Position numbers and translations under genes: made by a program. Positions 46,825-55,444 of a stretch of 64,000 nt of DNA are shown here, in pieces. The notes beneath the pieces were generated by a model. It was not told the DNA's origin. It did no database searches and saw nothing but the letters and a program-made list of their open reading frames with translations. How positions within the stretch are numbered: the stretch's first letter is position 1; each line of letters opens with the position of its first letter. Origin of the DNA: Nocardia yamanashiensis NBRC 100130 (GTDB taxonomy: Bacteria > Actinomycetota > Actinomycetes > Mycobacteriales > Mycobacteriaceae); NCBI RefSeq assembly GCF_001613325.1, contig NZ_BDCD01000003.1:1-64000 (forward strand). Reading direction: 5' to 3'.

Positions 46825-47650
46825 GGCTGTTCCCGTCCGCGGCCAGGGCCGCTTTCTCGAGTCCCTGCGCCCGGGTGACCTCGTCGTGCAGCAGGGTCCA
46901 GATGTGATGGCGGATATCGCGGAAGCGTTCGCTGGAGCGGACATCGGGATCCCCGTCGCGATCCAGGTCGATGTCCACCACGGCCTTGACCCGGCCGGGC
47001 CGCGAGGTCAGCACCGCCACCCGCTGCCCCAGATACACCGCTTCGTCGATGCCGTGGGTGATGAACAGAATCGTCTTGCCGGTGGTGCGCCAGATCCGCA
47101 ACAGCTCGTCCTGCAACGACTCCCGGGTCTGGGCGTCCAGCGCCGCGAACGGCTCGTCCATGAGCAGCACCTCGGGATCGAAGGCCAGGCTGCGCGCGAT
47201 GGCCACCCGCTGCTTCATGCCGCCGGACAATTCGTGCGGATACCGGTTCCCGAAGCCGGCCAGCCCGACCAGCTCCAGGTATTCGTCCGCGATCCGCCGG
47301 CGCTCAGGACGGCGAACGCCCTTGGCCTCCAAGCCGAATTCGATATTGGCGCGGGCGGTGCGCCAGGGCAGCAGCGCGTACTGCTGGAACACGATGCCGC
47401 GATCCAGGCCCGGACCGGCGATGGGCGCGCCGTCGAGGAGGATCTGCCCGGCCGTCGGCTTGCTCAGCCCGCCCAGCAGATCCAGCAGGGTCGATTTGCC
47501 CGAACCGCTGGGGCCGACGAGCACCAGGAACTCCCCGGCGCGCACGTCCACGCTGATGTCCTCGATGGCGGTGAGGGTGTCGCGCTCACCGCGGACCGGG
47601 AACTCCTTGCGCACTCCGGACAGCGCGAGTTTCACAGTCGCCGTGGTCAT
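46817..47650 (-). CDS. ABC transporter ATP-binding protein (SsuB-like)
   Basis: A 277-residue protein. Walker A is GPSGSGKST, the Q-loop region is IVFQQYALLPWRTARANIEFGLE, the signature is LSGGMKQRVAIARSL, Walker B is VLLMDEPFAALD and the switch histidine lies in FITHGIDEAVYLG. It belongs to the NrtD/SsuB/TauB subfamily. Start ATG 47650 overlaps the receptor stop by ATGA. It powers import of an organosulfur compound. Confidence 0.94.
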   Translation of the reverse strand: MTTATVKLALSGVRKEFPVRGERDTLTAIEDISVDVRAGEFLVLVGPSGSGKSTLLDLLGGLSKPTAGQILLDGAPIAGPGLDRGIVFQQYALLPWRTARANIEFGLEAKGVRRPERRRIADEYLELVGLAGFGNRYPHELSGGMKQRVAIARSLAFDPEVLLMDEPFAALDAQTRESLQDELLRIWRTTGKTILFITHGIDEAVYLGQRVAVLTSRPGRVKAVVDIDLDRDGDPDVRSSERFRDIRHHIWTLLHDEVTRAQGLEKAALAADGNSHV

Positions 47651-48726
47651 TTCGCGACCTGCTCACCGCTCGGCCCGCTGCTGGCCGGGTATGTGCCATT
47701 GGCGTACGGGTTGTCCTTGTTGGTGTAGATGTCCTTGGCCGCGACCTTGCCCGCGGGCAGTTCGCCATTGCGGACCAGCCAATCGACCCAGATCTGCAAT
47801 TCGCGTTCGGCGATCACGCCGCCCGGCACCGGAATGCCCGAACTCTTCCAGTACTGGAGCAGATTCACGTTCTCGTTGCGGCCGCGCTTCTCGATAATGG
47901 TCTTGAATTTGGCCAGCACCTCGTCGCGCGGCGTGATCTGCAACCAGCGCGTCGCCCGCGCGGTGCCCTGCACGAAATCACGCACCGCTTCCGGATGTTC
48001 CTTGATGTAGTCGTTCCGGAAAACGTAGGTGCCGTAATCGAATTGCCCGAACAGGTCCTTGTCGGTGTAGAGCGGGTGCACTCCGCCACGGCCCACCGCG
48101 GTATCCCGGAACACCGAACCCAGGGCCGCCACATCGATCTGCTTGTTGCGCAGCGCGTCCTCGGTATTGGCCGGCGGCAGCACCACCAGCTGCACCTGCT
48201 TGATCTCCTGATCGCTCAGGCCTTGATCGTGCAGCCACTGCCGGGTGATGAATTCGTGGTGCGCGCCGAGGGTATTGACGCCGACCTTCTTGCCGATCAG
48301 ATCGCGCGCGGAGGTGATGCCGGAATCGTCGCGGACGAAATAGCCGGTGAACGATTGCTCGTCCGCGCCGTAGGAACTCAGCACCGAAGTGACGGGCGCG
48401 CCGCCCGCGATGAGCTTCACGACCGCGCCGTTGAAGGCGCTGCCGAATTCGATCTGCTTGGTCGCGGCGGCCTGGATATTGGCCGGACCGCTGGTGGTGT
48501 CGCCCTCCCAATGCAGATCGATCTTGGAGAAGTAGCCGAGATCGGCGGCCAGTTCGAACGGCGTGACCTGGCTGGTGCTGCCCTGATACCGCAGCACGGT
48601 CTTGCCGTCGGCGGTGGTGCCGGCATCGGTTTTCGCGCACCCGGACAGCGTGGCAAGTGCGGAGGTGACGGCGAGCGCGGCCACCAGGGCGCGCCGCAGC
48701 CGTGAGCTACGGGAAATGGAATGCAT
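47647..48726 (-). CDS. Sulfonate-type substrate-binding lipoprotein (SsuA-like)
   Basis: A 359-residue preprotein. The signal peptide ends with a lipobox SGC at ~30, so Cys30 is the lipidated residue. The mature part is an NMT1/SsuA-type binding protein (VLRYQGSTSQVTPFELAADLGYF, IEFGSAFNGAVVKLIAGGAPVTSV, IGKKVGVNTLGAHHEFITRQWL). It captures the substrate at the cell surface for the SsuBC pair downstream. The ribosome-site region lies in one arm of an inverted repeat whose other arm covers the stop of the upstream leader peptide. Confidence 0.92.
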   Translation of the reverse strand: MHSISRSSRLRRALVAALAVTSALATLSGCAKTDAGTTADGKTVLRYQGSTSQVTPFELAADLGYFSKIDLHWEGDTTSGPANIQAAATKQIEFGSAFNGAVVKLIAGGAPVTSVLSSYGADEQSFTGYFVRDDSGITSARDLIGKKVGVNTLGAHHEFITRQWLHDQGLSDQEIKQVQLVVLPPANTEDALRNKQIDVAALGSVFRDTAVGRGGVHPLYTDKDLFGQFDYGTYVFRNDYIKEHPEAVRDFVQGTARATRWLQITPRDEVLAKFKTIIEKRGRNENVNLLQYWKSSGIPVPGGVIAERELQIWVDWLVRNGELPAGKVAAKDIYTNKDNPYANGTYPASSGPSGEQVAK

Positions 48727-48728
48727 TG

Positions 48729-48780
48729 CTGATTCTTTCGGTGAATTCGCCGGTGGCGACGTGGAATACGAACGAATCAG
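48729..48780 (-). promoter_or_regulatory. Inverted repeat linking leader stop to ssuA ribosome site
   Basis: On the minus strand CTGATTC (48780-48774), which contains the leader TGA, is exactly complementary to GAATCAG (48735-48729), which ends 2 bases before the ssuA ATG. Pairing would sequester the ssuA initiation region unless ribosome position on the leader prevents it. This is an inferred attenuator. Confidence 0.5.
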
Positions 48781-48851
48781 GCGTGACAGATGCCGTGCGC
48801 GACGCGCATGAGATCGAGTGCGCGGCGCCGGGTGAGATCGGAAGGGATCAC
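48777..48851 (-). CDS. Cysteine-containing leader peptide upstream of the sulfur operon
   Basis: A 24-residue ORF. GTG at 48851 has AAAGGA six bases upstream (48863-48858). The peptide contains LTRRRALDLMRVAHGIC and ends two residues after the single cysteine (Cys22). Its pattern (LTxRRxxDLxRVxxxIC) is that of the short putative leader peptides found before sulfur-assimilation genes in Streptomyces and other actinobacteria, where ribosome stalling on scarce Cys-tRNA is thought to raise expression. It ends 50 bases before ssuA. It is too short for routine gene calling. Confidence 0.72.
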   Translation of the reverse strand: MIPSDLTRRRALDLMRVAHGICHA

Positions 48852-48963
48852 TCCGAGTCCTTTGCGGGAGTAGTCCTTGCGGAAGAGACGATGGTGCTCG
48901 AGGTTGCCCGCAATGGTGCGGTGCGCGCGGCGGGACGGCAACCTCGGTTTCACGATGTGGAAA

Positions 48964-49752
48964 TCAGCGTGATTCTAATTCGGCGACGGAAAGCATTGGC
49001 CCACCGGCGGTTTGGAAAAGCGGGGCGATCCGGCCCGCGGCCACCCGCATGGCGGGCACGATACTGCGCACCAGGGAGTCGTCCAGCCGGGCCGAGCGCG
49101 CCTGCACGCCCAGCGCGCCGCGCACCCGCCGGTCCGGTCCGACGATGGGCACGGCGATGGCCCGGATCGGATCCTCGGTGTCGATGAGCTCACTGGCGAA
49201 TCCCGTGCGGCGCACCCGATCCAGCTCCACGTGCGGCAGGGCGGGCTTCGAATCCCACTGCGCGGCATGACCTTCGGCGATGGCCCGGCCGGGGGAGAAG
49301 GCCAGCAGCGCATGCCCGACCGCGCTGGCGCGCAGCGGCTGGCGGGCGCGCGGGACCTGGTTCGGGCAGAAGAACACCGGCGGCCGGGCCTGGAACACGG
49401 TGACCGCGTCGCGATCCTCGGCCACGCTCACGCTCACAGTGATCTTGATGCCCGCGGCCAGCGCGTACAGGTGCGGGGCGGCCGAATCCAGGCCGAGGCG
49501 GGTGAGCGCCGGGCGCGCCAGCGAGGCCAGACCGTGACCGATGCGGTAACGATCGGTGGCCGGGTCCTGTTCGAGCAGGCCGCCGCGCACCAGCGCCTGC
49601 GCCAGCCGATGCGTGGTGCTGACCGGCAATCCGGCCCGGGCCGCCAGCTCGACCAGCGACAACTCCGGATCGTCGCCCTCGAAGCAGTTCAGGACCTGGA
49701 TGGCGCGATCGACCGCGCGGGTGCCGGAACGGGGCTCATCGGTGGGTTTCAT
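48964..49752 (-). CDS. IclR-family regulator
   Basis: A 262-residue protein. The winged helix-turn-helix is at ~12-72 (TRAVDRAIQVLNCFEGDDPELSLVELAARAGLPVSTTHRLAQALVRGGLLEQDPATDRYRIG), and the ligand domain includes QPLRASAVGHALLAFSPG and AIAVPIVGPDRRVRGALGVQ. ATG 49752 has CAGGAG upstream; the longer frame is not needed. It is followed after 112 bases by the leader peptide and sulfur operon on the same strand, and probably regulates them. Confidence 0.9.
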   Translation of the reverse strand: MKPTDEPRSGTRAVDRAIQVLNCFEGDDPELSLVELAARAGLPVSTTHRLAQALVRGGLLEQDPATDRYRIGHGLASLARPALTRLGLDSAAPHLYALAAGIKITVSVSVAEDRDAVTVFQARPPVFFCPNQVPRARQPLRASAVGHALLAFSPGRAIAEGHAAQWDSKPALPHVELDRVRRTGFASELIDTEDPIRAIAVPIVGPDRRVRGALGVQARSARLDDSLVRSIVPAMRVAAGRIAPLFQTAGGPMLSVAELESR

Positions 49753-49941
49753 GGCTGCTCCTGCCGGGTAGAACGACGTTCCCGGCACTATCCCCAGCGC
49801 CGCGACCGGCGGCAATGATTGCGCGCAGCGCGATCCCAGCCGGTCAGCGCACGAATTTCGAATGCTGCCGCGCGGGCGCGCCGGATAAACGGCATCGTTT
49901 TGTGCTCGCTTTGTATTACGCGAGCCGGATCACTAAATTCA

Positions 49942-49957
49942 CGTGACCTCCGTCACA
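49942..49957. promoter_or_regulatory. CRP-like binding site upstream of rpf
   Basis: CGTGACCTCCGTCACA fits GTGA-N6-TCAC with the 3' A of the TGTGA-N6-TCACA consensus of mycobacterial CRP (Rv3676), which is known to activate rpfA in M. tuberculosis. Only the 5' T differs (C here). It lies ~285 bases before the rpf start. Confidence 0.55.
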
Positions 49958-50053
49958 TTATCGGCCGTAAATTCGGTATTTGTAATTCGTTATCCATCCG
50001 ATGCCATCTGCGAAAACTGCGCGGATCTCGTGTATTCCCATTTGTCAACCCAC

Positions 50054-50080
50054 CGTGATCGCAACGTGATTCGCCGTGAT
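50054..50080. repeat. Three CGTGAT direct repeats at helical spacing
   Basis: CGTGAT begins at 50054, 50065 and 50075, with 11- and 10-base periods. Repeats at one helical turn are typical of tandem response-regulator or sigma-related binding. They lie between the CRP-like site and the rpf gene. Confidence 0.5.
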
Positions 50081-50130
50081 TGTTCCGTTACCGTCGCTTT
50101 CGGCTCGGATAACCGGGCTCGAACTCGAAT

Positions 50131-50578
<448 letters not shown>

Positions 50579-50604
50579 GCGCTCCGGCTTTCAAGAGCAA
50601 GATC

Positions 50605-50636
50605 GAGCCCCCACCGTCTGACGACGGTGGGGGCTC
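50605..50636 (+). terminator. Rho-independent-type terminator after rpf
   Basis: A perfect 14-base stem (GAGCCCCCACCGTC and its complement) around a TGAC loop, 26 bases after the rpf stop. No U-run, as common in high-GC actinobacteria. Confidence 0.85.
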
Positions 50637-50760
50637 GCTTCGTTGGCGGGGAGAGGCAACGACGGTCGGGCTCGCTTCGGTGGGGAGGGTGACGAGGGGC
50701 GGTGCGGGAGGGTGCCGACGACGGGGTCTCTTCGGTGGGTGAGGACTGGGTACGTGACAT

Positions 50761-50783
50761 GCAAGTGGTTACTTGCCTATAGT
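50761..50783 (+). promoter_or_regulatory. ArsR operator and -10 element
   Basis: GCAAGT-GGTT-ACTTGC (50761-50776) is a perfect inverted repeat, and TATAGT at 50778-50783 is a -10 hexamer just 7 bases before the GTG start. ArsR binding would block RNA polymerase directly. Confidence 0.65.
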
Positions 50784-50790
50784 GGGCGGG

Positions 50791-51078
50791 GTGAGCGACG
50801 GTACCGATCCCGCCGAGGTGTTCAAGGCGCTGGCCGATCCCACGCGCCGGGTCATTCTCGACGAGCTCGCCGAACGGGACGGTCAGACGCTGTTCGAACT
50901 GTGCGGGCGGCTGACCATGCGGCACGGGATGTCGTCCACGCGGCAGGCCATCTCCCAGCATCTGGATGTGCTGGCGGCCGCCGGACTGGTGACCGCGAGC
51001 CGCGAAGGCCGGTACAAGTTCCACTACCTGAATCGGGAACCGCTGCGAAACCTCACTGACCGCTGGCTGAAGGAGTAG
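50791..51078 (+). CDS. ArsR-family regulator
   Basis: A 95-residue winged-helix protein. PAEVFKALADPTRRVILDELAERDGQTLFELCGRLTMRHGMSSTRQAISQHLDVLAAAGLVTASREGRYKFHYLNREPLRNL is the ArsR/SmtB core in full. Only one cysteine is present and no canonical metal-binding pair, so it is more like the non-metal regulators linked to VOC or SRPBCC genes. GTG 50791 matches the short leader. It is followed 3 bases later by a VOC gene, its probable co-transcribed partner. Confidence 0.92.
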   Translation: MSDGTDPAEVFKALADPTRRVILDELAERDGQTLFELCGRLTMRHGMSSTRQAISQHLDVLAAAGLVTASREGRYKFHYLNREPLRNLTDRWLKE

Positions 51079-51081
51079 ACG

Positions 51082-51474
<393 letters not shown>

Positions 51475-51486
51475 GCAGGTGACCGG

Positions 51487-52284
51487 CTAGCTGTGCGCGG
51501 CGTAGATCGCTTGTGCCAGCTCGGATTTGAGGGCCTGGAAGTCGGGTGTGGCGGTGACCGTCAGGGAGCGGACGCCGCCGGGTTCGTCGCCGGGCAATTC
51601 CACCCGGCGGTCCACGATCACCCGGCCGGGACGGGCGCTCATCACGAGCACGCGGGTGGACAGGAAGACCGCCTCTTCCACCGAATGCGTCACGAACACA
51701 ATGGTTTTCCCGGCCTGCCGCCACAGGCGCAGCAACTCGACCTGGAGCCGTTCGCGGGTGAGCTGATCGAGCGCGCCGAACGGCTCGTCCATGAGGATGA
51801 TGCGCGGATCGTTGATCAGCACGCGGGCGATCTGGGCGCGCTGCTGCATGCCGCCCGAGAGCTCGTAGGGGCGTTTGTCAGCGGCATCGGCCAGACCGAC
51901 CAGCTTCAGCAGGCGGTCGGCTTCGGCGCGGCGGGTCTTCTTGTCCACGCCACGGCATTTCGGGCCGAATTCGACATTGCCGCGCACCGACAGCCACGGG
52001 TAGAGGGTGGGAGCCTGGAAGACCACGCCCCGTTCGGGCGCCGGACCGGCGACGCGATCCGCACCCACCACCAGCGTGCCGGTGGTGGGTTCCAGGAAAC
52101 CGGCGAGCAATTGCAGCAGCGTGGTTTTGCCGCAGCCGGACGGGCCGACGATGCTCACGAATTCGCCGGGTTCGATGACCAGGTCGGTGGGGGAGAGGGC
52201 GATGGTCGAACCGGTCGCGGTCTCATAGGTTTTCGAGACCCCGGTCAGCGCCACCCGATCCCGGGCGCCGACGGCGGCCGTCAT
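51487..52284 (-). CDS. ABC transporter ATP-binding protein (SsuB/TauB-like), second system
   Basis: A 265-residue protein. It has GPSGCGKTT (Walker A), VVFQAPTLYPWLSVRGNVEFG (Q-loop region), LSGGMQQRAQIARVLI, IILMDEPFGALD and FVTHSVEEAVFLS. Start ATG 52284 overlaps the receptor stop by ATGA. It is the last gene of a permease-receptor-ATPase operon. It should import a small anion such as taurine, sulfonate, nitrate or a pyrimidine-type nutrient; the exact compound is not readable. Confidence 0.93.
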   Translation of the reverse strand: MTAAVGARDRVALTGVSKTYETATGSTIALSPTDLVIEPGEFVSIVGPSGCGKTTLLQLLAGFLEPTTGTLVVGADRVAGPAPERGVVFQAPTLYPWLSVRGNVEFGPKCRGVDKKTRRAEADRLLKLVGLADAADKRPYELSGGMQQRAQIARVLINDPRIILMDEPFGALDQLTRERLQVELLRLWRQAGKTIVFVTHSVEEAVFLSTRVLVMSARPGRVIVDRRVELPGDEPGGVRSLTVTATPDFQALKSELAQAIYAAHS

Positions 52285-53330
52285 TTCGAGCTCGCCGCGG
52301 CCGTGGCGTAGACGGCTCCGGTGTAGGTCTCCGCGCTCGCCAGCCCCTGGATCTCGCCCTGGCTCAACAGGAATTCCGCCGATGAGCGCAGATCCGCCCC
52401 GAGCTGCTTGCCCAGATAGGAGGCCCCGGCCTGGGTCGACGCGTCCACATAGCCGTACTCGGTCAGCTGCTTGCGGATATCGGCGACCGGAATGCCCAGC
52501 TGCGCCGAAATGCGGGTGGCGGCGTCCTCCGGCGAGCTGTTGATCAGCTTGACCGCCCAGTTCTGCGCGGCCGTCCAGACCTCGAGGAAACGCGGGTTGG
52601 CGGTGACGAATTCGGCGCGGGCGCCCTCGAGATCGTAGGTCGGCTTGCCGGCCTTGGCGGTTTCGGCGGCGGTGGTCACCACGTGCCCGTTCTTGGTCAG
52701 CTCCGACAACGTCGGCTCCCAGATGAACGCCGCGTCGATCCCGCTGTCGCGCCAGGCCGCGGCGATGGCGTCCGGCTGCATATTGACCAGCGTCACCTCG
52801 CGTTCGATCCCGGCGGCGGTGAGCGCGGCCAGCAGACTGTAGTGCGAGGTGCTGGCGAACGGCACCGCGATCTTCTTGCCGCGCAGGCCCGCCACGGTGG
52901 TGATCGCCGGATCCTTCACCACCAGCGATTCCGCCGCGCCGATCACATCGTGCACCCACACCACCTTCATGGCGATGTTCAACGGCGCCGAAATCGCCCG
53001 GGCCGCAGCGGAACTGCCGAGCAGGCCCATATCCAGGGAGTTGGCTCCGAAGGCCTGGATCACGGTCGCGCCGGAGGCGAACTTGCTCCAGGTGATCTTG
53101 GCCTTGGGCAGGCAGGTCTCCAGCACCCCGGCATCCTTGACCACCAGCGCCCCATTGGGAATGTCCTGGTAGCCGAGTCGCACCGTGCCGGTGAAGGATT
53201 CGTCCACCGCGACCGGGCAGGCGGGCCGATCGGCGCTGCCGCCGGATTCGGTGCGCCCGGATTCCACGCAGCCGGTGAGCGAGACGGTCAGCGCGCCGGC
53301 CAGAGCCAGCGCCGCGAAAGTGGCTTTCAC
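52281..53330 (-). CDS. Substrate-binding lipoprotein (TauA/NMT1-like), second system
   Basis: A 349-residue preprotein. The lipobox is SLTGC, so Cys21 is lipidated. The mature protein has VRLGYQDIPNGALVVKDAGVLETCLPKAKITWSKFASGATVIQAFGANSLDMGLLGSSAAARAI and LRGKKIAVPFASTSHYSLLAALTAAGI, as in taurine/nitrate-type receptors. Start GTG 53330 overlaps the permease stop by GTGA. It differs strongly from the first receptor at 47647-48726, so the two systems probably import different compounds. Confidence 0.92.
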   Translation of the reverse strand: MKATFAALALAGALTVSLTGCVESGRTESGGSADRPACPVAVDESFTGTVRLGYQDIPNGALVVKDAGVLETCLPKAKITWSKFASGATVIQAFGANSLDMGLLGSSAAARAISAPLNIAMKVVWVHDVIGAAESLVVKDPAITTVAGLRGKKIAVPFASTSHYSLLAALTAAGIEREVTLVNMQPDAIAAAWRDSGIDAAFIWEPTLSELTKNGHVVTTAAETAKAGKPTYDLEGARAEFVTANPRFLEVWTAAQNWAVKLINSSPEDAATRISAQLGIPVADIRKQLTEYGYVDASTQAGASYLGKQLGADLRSSAEFLLSQGEIQGLASAETYTGAVYATAAASSK

Positions 53331-54235
53331 GCTTTGCCTTTCCACGGCACGAGCAGCGCGCCGATCCATTTGATGCCCGCGTCCAGACTCAGCGCGGTCA
53401 AGCCGATGACGATGATGCAGGCCATGGTCAGCGCCGTGTTCAACTGCTGACCGGCCAGGAAGGCGAGGCCGCCGATACCGGGAATGCCATTGTTCAACTC
53501 GGCCGCCACCACGGTGGTCCAGGCGAATCCGATGGCGACGCGGATACCGCCGATCACCTCGGGCAGCGTGGCGGGCAGCAGGACCCGGGTGGTGACCTGG
53601 AAACGGTTCGCGCCCAGGGACCGGGCGGCATTGATCCGATCGGCCGAGACGCCGTGCACGCCCGAGATGGTGGCGATGACCACCGGCGGGAACGCGGCCA
53701 GGAACAACAGCCAGATCTTGGAGGTGTCGCCGATCCCGAACCACACGATGAGCAACCCGATATAGCCCAGCGGCGGCAGCGTGCGCAGGAAGTTCAGATA
53801 CGGCTCCACCACCGCGCCGACGGTCTTCGAGGTGCCGAGCACGAATCCCACGATCGGCCCGAGCAGCACGGCCGCACCCGCCCCGGCGGCGATGCGCTGC
53901 AGGCTGGCCACCAGGTGCTCCCACAGGAAATAGTTCTGTTCCCCGCGCACCTCACGCGGCACTCCCGGCGCGAGCTCGTGCCAGCTGTTGGCGCGCACGA
54001 ACGCCGACCACACCGCCTGCGGGCCCGGCAGGAAACGCGGATCGACCAGTTCGACGGCGGCGACCACCCACCACAGGGCCAGGAAGACCGCCAGCGAGAA
54101 CGCCCGCACCGCGATCGCCCGCACCCGGGGCGCGCCGAGAACGGTTCGCCGCCTGTCGGTTTCCCGCGCAACGGGCGGGGCCGCGCCGTTCGCGCCGGGC
54201 GCACCGCGATCGGCGGCGATCGGGGGAGAGGACAC
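53327..54235 (-). CDS. ABC transporter permease (TauC/SsuC-like), second system
   Basis: A 302-residue protein. A Pro/Ala-rich N-terminus of ~40 residues precedes about six membrane helices, with the EAA loop INAARSLGANRFQVTTRVLLPATLPEVIGGIRVAIGFAWTTVVAAELNNGIPGIGGLAF. It is first in the operon, the reverse of the receptor-first order in the other system. Start 54235 (GTG). Its promoter should be in the 222-base gap before the PNPOx-like gene. Confidence 0.92.
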   Translation of the reverse strand: MSSPPIAADRGAPGANGAAPPVARETDRRRTVLGAPRVRAIAVRAFSLAVFLALWWVVAAVELVDPRFLPGPQAVWSAFVRANSWHELAPGVPREVRGEQNYFLWEHLVASLQRIAAGAGAAVLLGPIVGFVLGTSKTVGAVVEPYLNFLRTLPPLGYIGLLIVWFGIGDTSKIWLLFLAAFPPVVIATISGVHGVSADRINAARSLGANRFQVTTRVLLPATLPEVIGGIRVAIGFAWTTVVAAELNNGIPGIGGLAFLAGQQLNTALTMACIIVIGLTALSLDAGIKWIGALLVPWKGKA

Positions 54236-54457
54236 GCGGGGACTGCCTTCCGGTCGGACGATGGGCGTGGACCGACGGCGCCGACCCCGGGCCGAAACCG
54301 TCCGGTGCGATCCTTGCGCGGTCCGGGCGGCGCGAACAGGGCCACGATCACCGTGATTCGAAGTCCCCGCGCCCGGTCACGGGATCGCCATCAGAAGTTC
54401 CCGCCTCGTTATCGAACCGCCACACGAACTAGCCCCGGCGTTCCTACGCTCCCACCC

Positions 54458-55399
54458 ATGACAGTCACCTGGCCCGACGAAGTGGACGACATTCTCGGCG
54501 GCGACCTGACCTGCGCGCTGGCCTATCTCACCCCCGCCGGCGGCGTGGTCGTCACCGCGGTCGCACCGATCGGGCTGCGCGACCGGGCGCTCGGCACCGT
54601 CGGCTTCACCACCTCCCTCGGCTTCGGCAAGAAACTCGAACGCATCGCCCGGAATCCCAAGGTGGCCTTGGCTTTCCACGCTCGTGAACACGGGCTGGGC
54701 GATCCGGGCAATCAGCGGTACGTGCTGGTGCAGGGCACCGCGAGCTTCGACGAACACCCCGATCAAGCCACCCTGGACGGTATCGGCGCACAGGCCACGC
54801 CGTATCTGGGCGCACCGCGGCGCGGCCGGTTCTGGGATCGCTGGCTCAGCGCGTACTACGCCGATCGGGTGCTGGTGACGGTCGCCGTCGAACGGATCGC
54901 GGTCTGGCCCGATCTCACCGCCACCAAGACGCCCGAGGTGTACGGCGCACCACTGCCCGCTGAGGCGGCGGCGCCGCAATCGCCGCCCGCCAAGGGCACC
55001 GGCCCGCGCGTGGAGGTGACGAAGGCGGCCGCGCGGGTGACCAAGCTCCCGCATCGGCTGCTGGGCTATCGCCAGGCCGACGGCTATCCCGCCGTGGTCC
55101 CGGTCCAGATCACTTCCGCCGGACCCGAAGGCATGCACCTCACCGTCCCGGACTCGGTGCCCGAATCCGGCCGCCGCGCCGGGCTTTTCGCGCATTCCTA
55201 TCGTCCGGCATTGGTCGGACTACAAACCCGGCAGCACACCGGCTGGCTCGAGGTCACCGCCCAGGACGCCGTCTACGCACCGCACACCAGCTCGGGTTTC
55301 CTCGCGCCCCCGAACAAGACGCTGCTCCTACTGGCGAACGGTTTCATGGCTCGGCGCGGGCTGAAAAAGGCCGTTCGCGCACGGCGGAAGCCGGAGTGA
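54458..55399 (+). CDS. PNPOx-like (pyridoxamine-phosphate-oxidase-family) protein
   Basis: A 313-residue protein. The N-terminal half is a split barrel (GDLTCALAYLTPAGGVVVTAVAPIGLRDRALGTVGFTTSLGFGKKLERIARNPKVALAFHAREHG), and the second half (from ~190) repeats a degenerate barrel (RLLGYRQADGYPAVVPVQITSAGPEGMHLTVPD). It is likely to bind a flavin or F420; no cofactor motif is decisive. ATG 54458. Divergent from the second transport operon. Confidence 0.78.
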   Translation: MTVTWPDEVDDILGGDLTCALAYLTPAGGVVVTAVAPIGLRDRALGTVGFTTSLGFGKKLERIARNPKVALAFHAREHGLGDPGNQRYVLVQGTASFDEHPDQATLDGIGAQATPYLGAPRRGRFWDRWLSAYYADRVLVTVAVERIAVWPDLTATKTPEVYGAPLPAEAAAPQSPPAKGTGPRVEVTKAAARVTKLPHRLLGYRQADGYPAVVPVQITSAGPEGMHLTVPDSVPESGRRAGLFAHSYRPALVGLQTRQHTGWLEVTAQDAVYAPHTSSGFLAPPNKTLLLLANGFMARRGLKKAVRARRKPE

Positions 55400-55444
55400 C
55401 CCGCTAGAGACCATTCGGTCTGAAAGCTTCGTTACACTCCGCCG

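Noticed and set aside
48702..49187. 161-codon plus-strand frame across the leader peptide and iclR 3' end.
   Set aside because: Antisense to iclR and the leader; no ribosome site and no domain.
54377..54430. A reading SITRRELLMAIP before the second transport operon resembles the sulfur leader peptide.
   Set aside because: It has no start codon or ribosome site in frame, no cysteine, and lies over 140 bases from the permease start.
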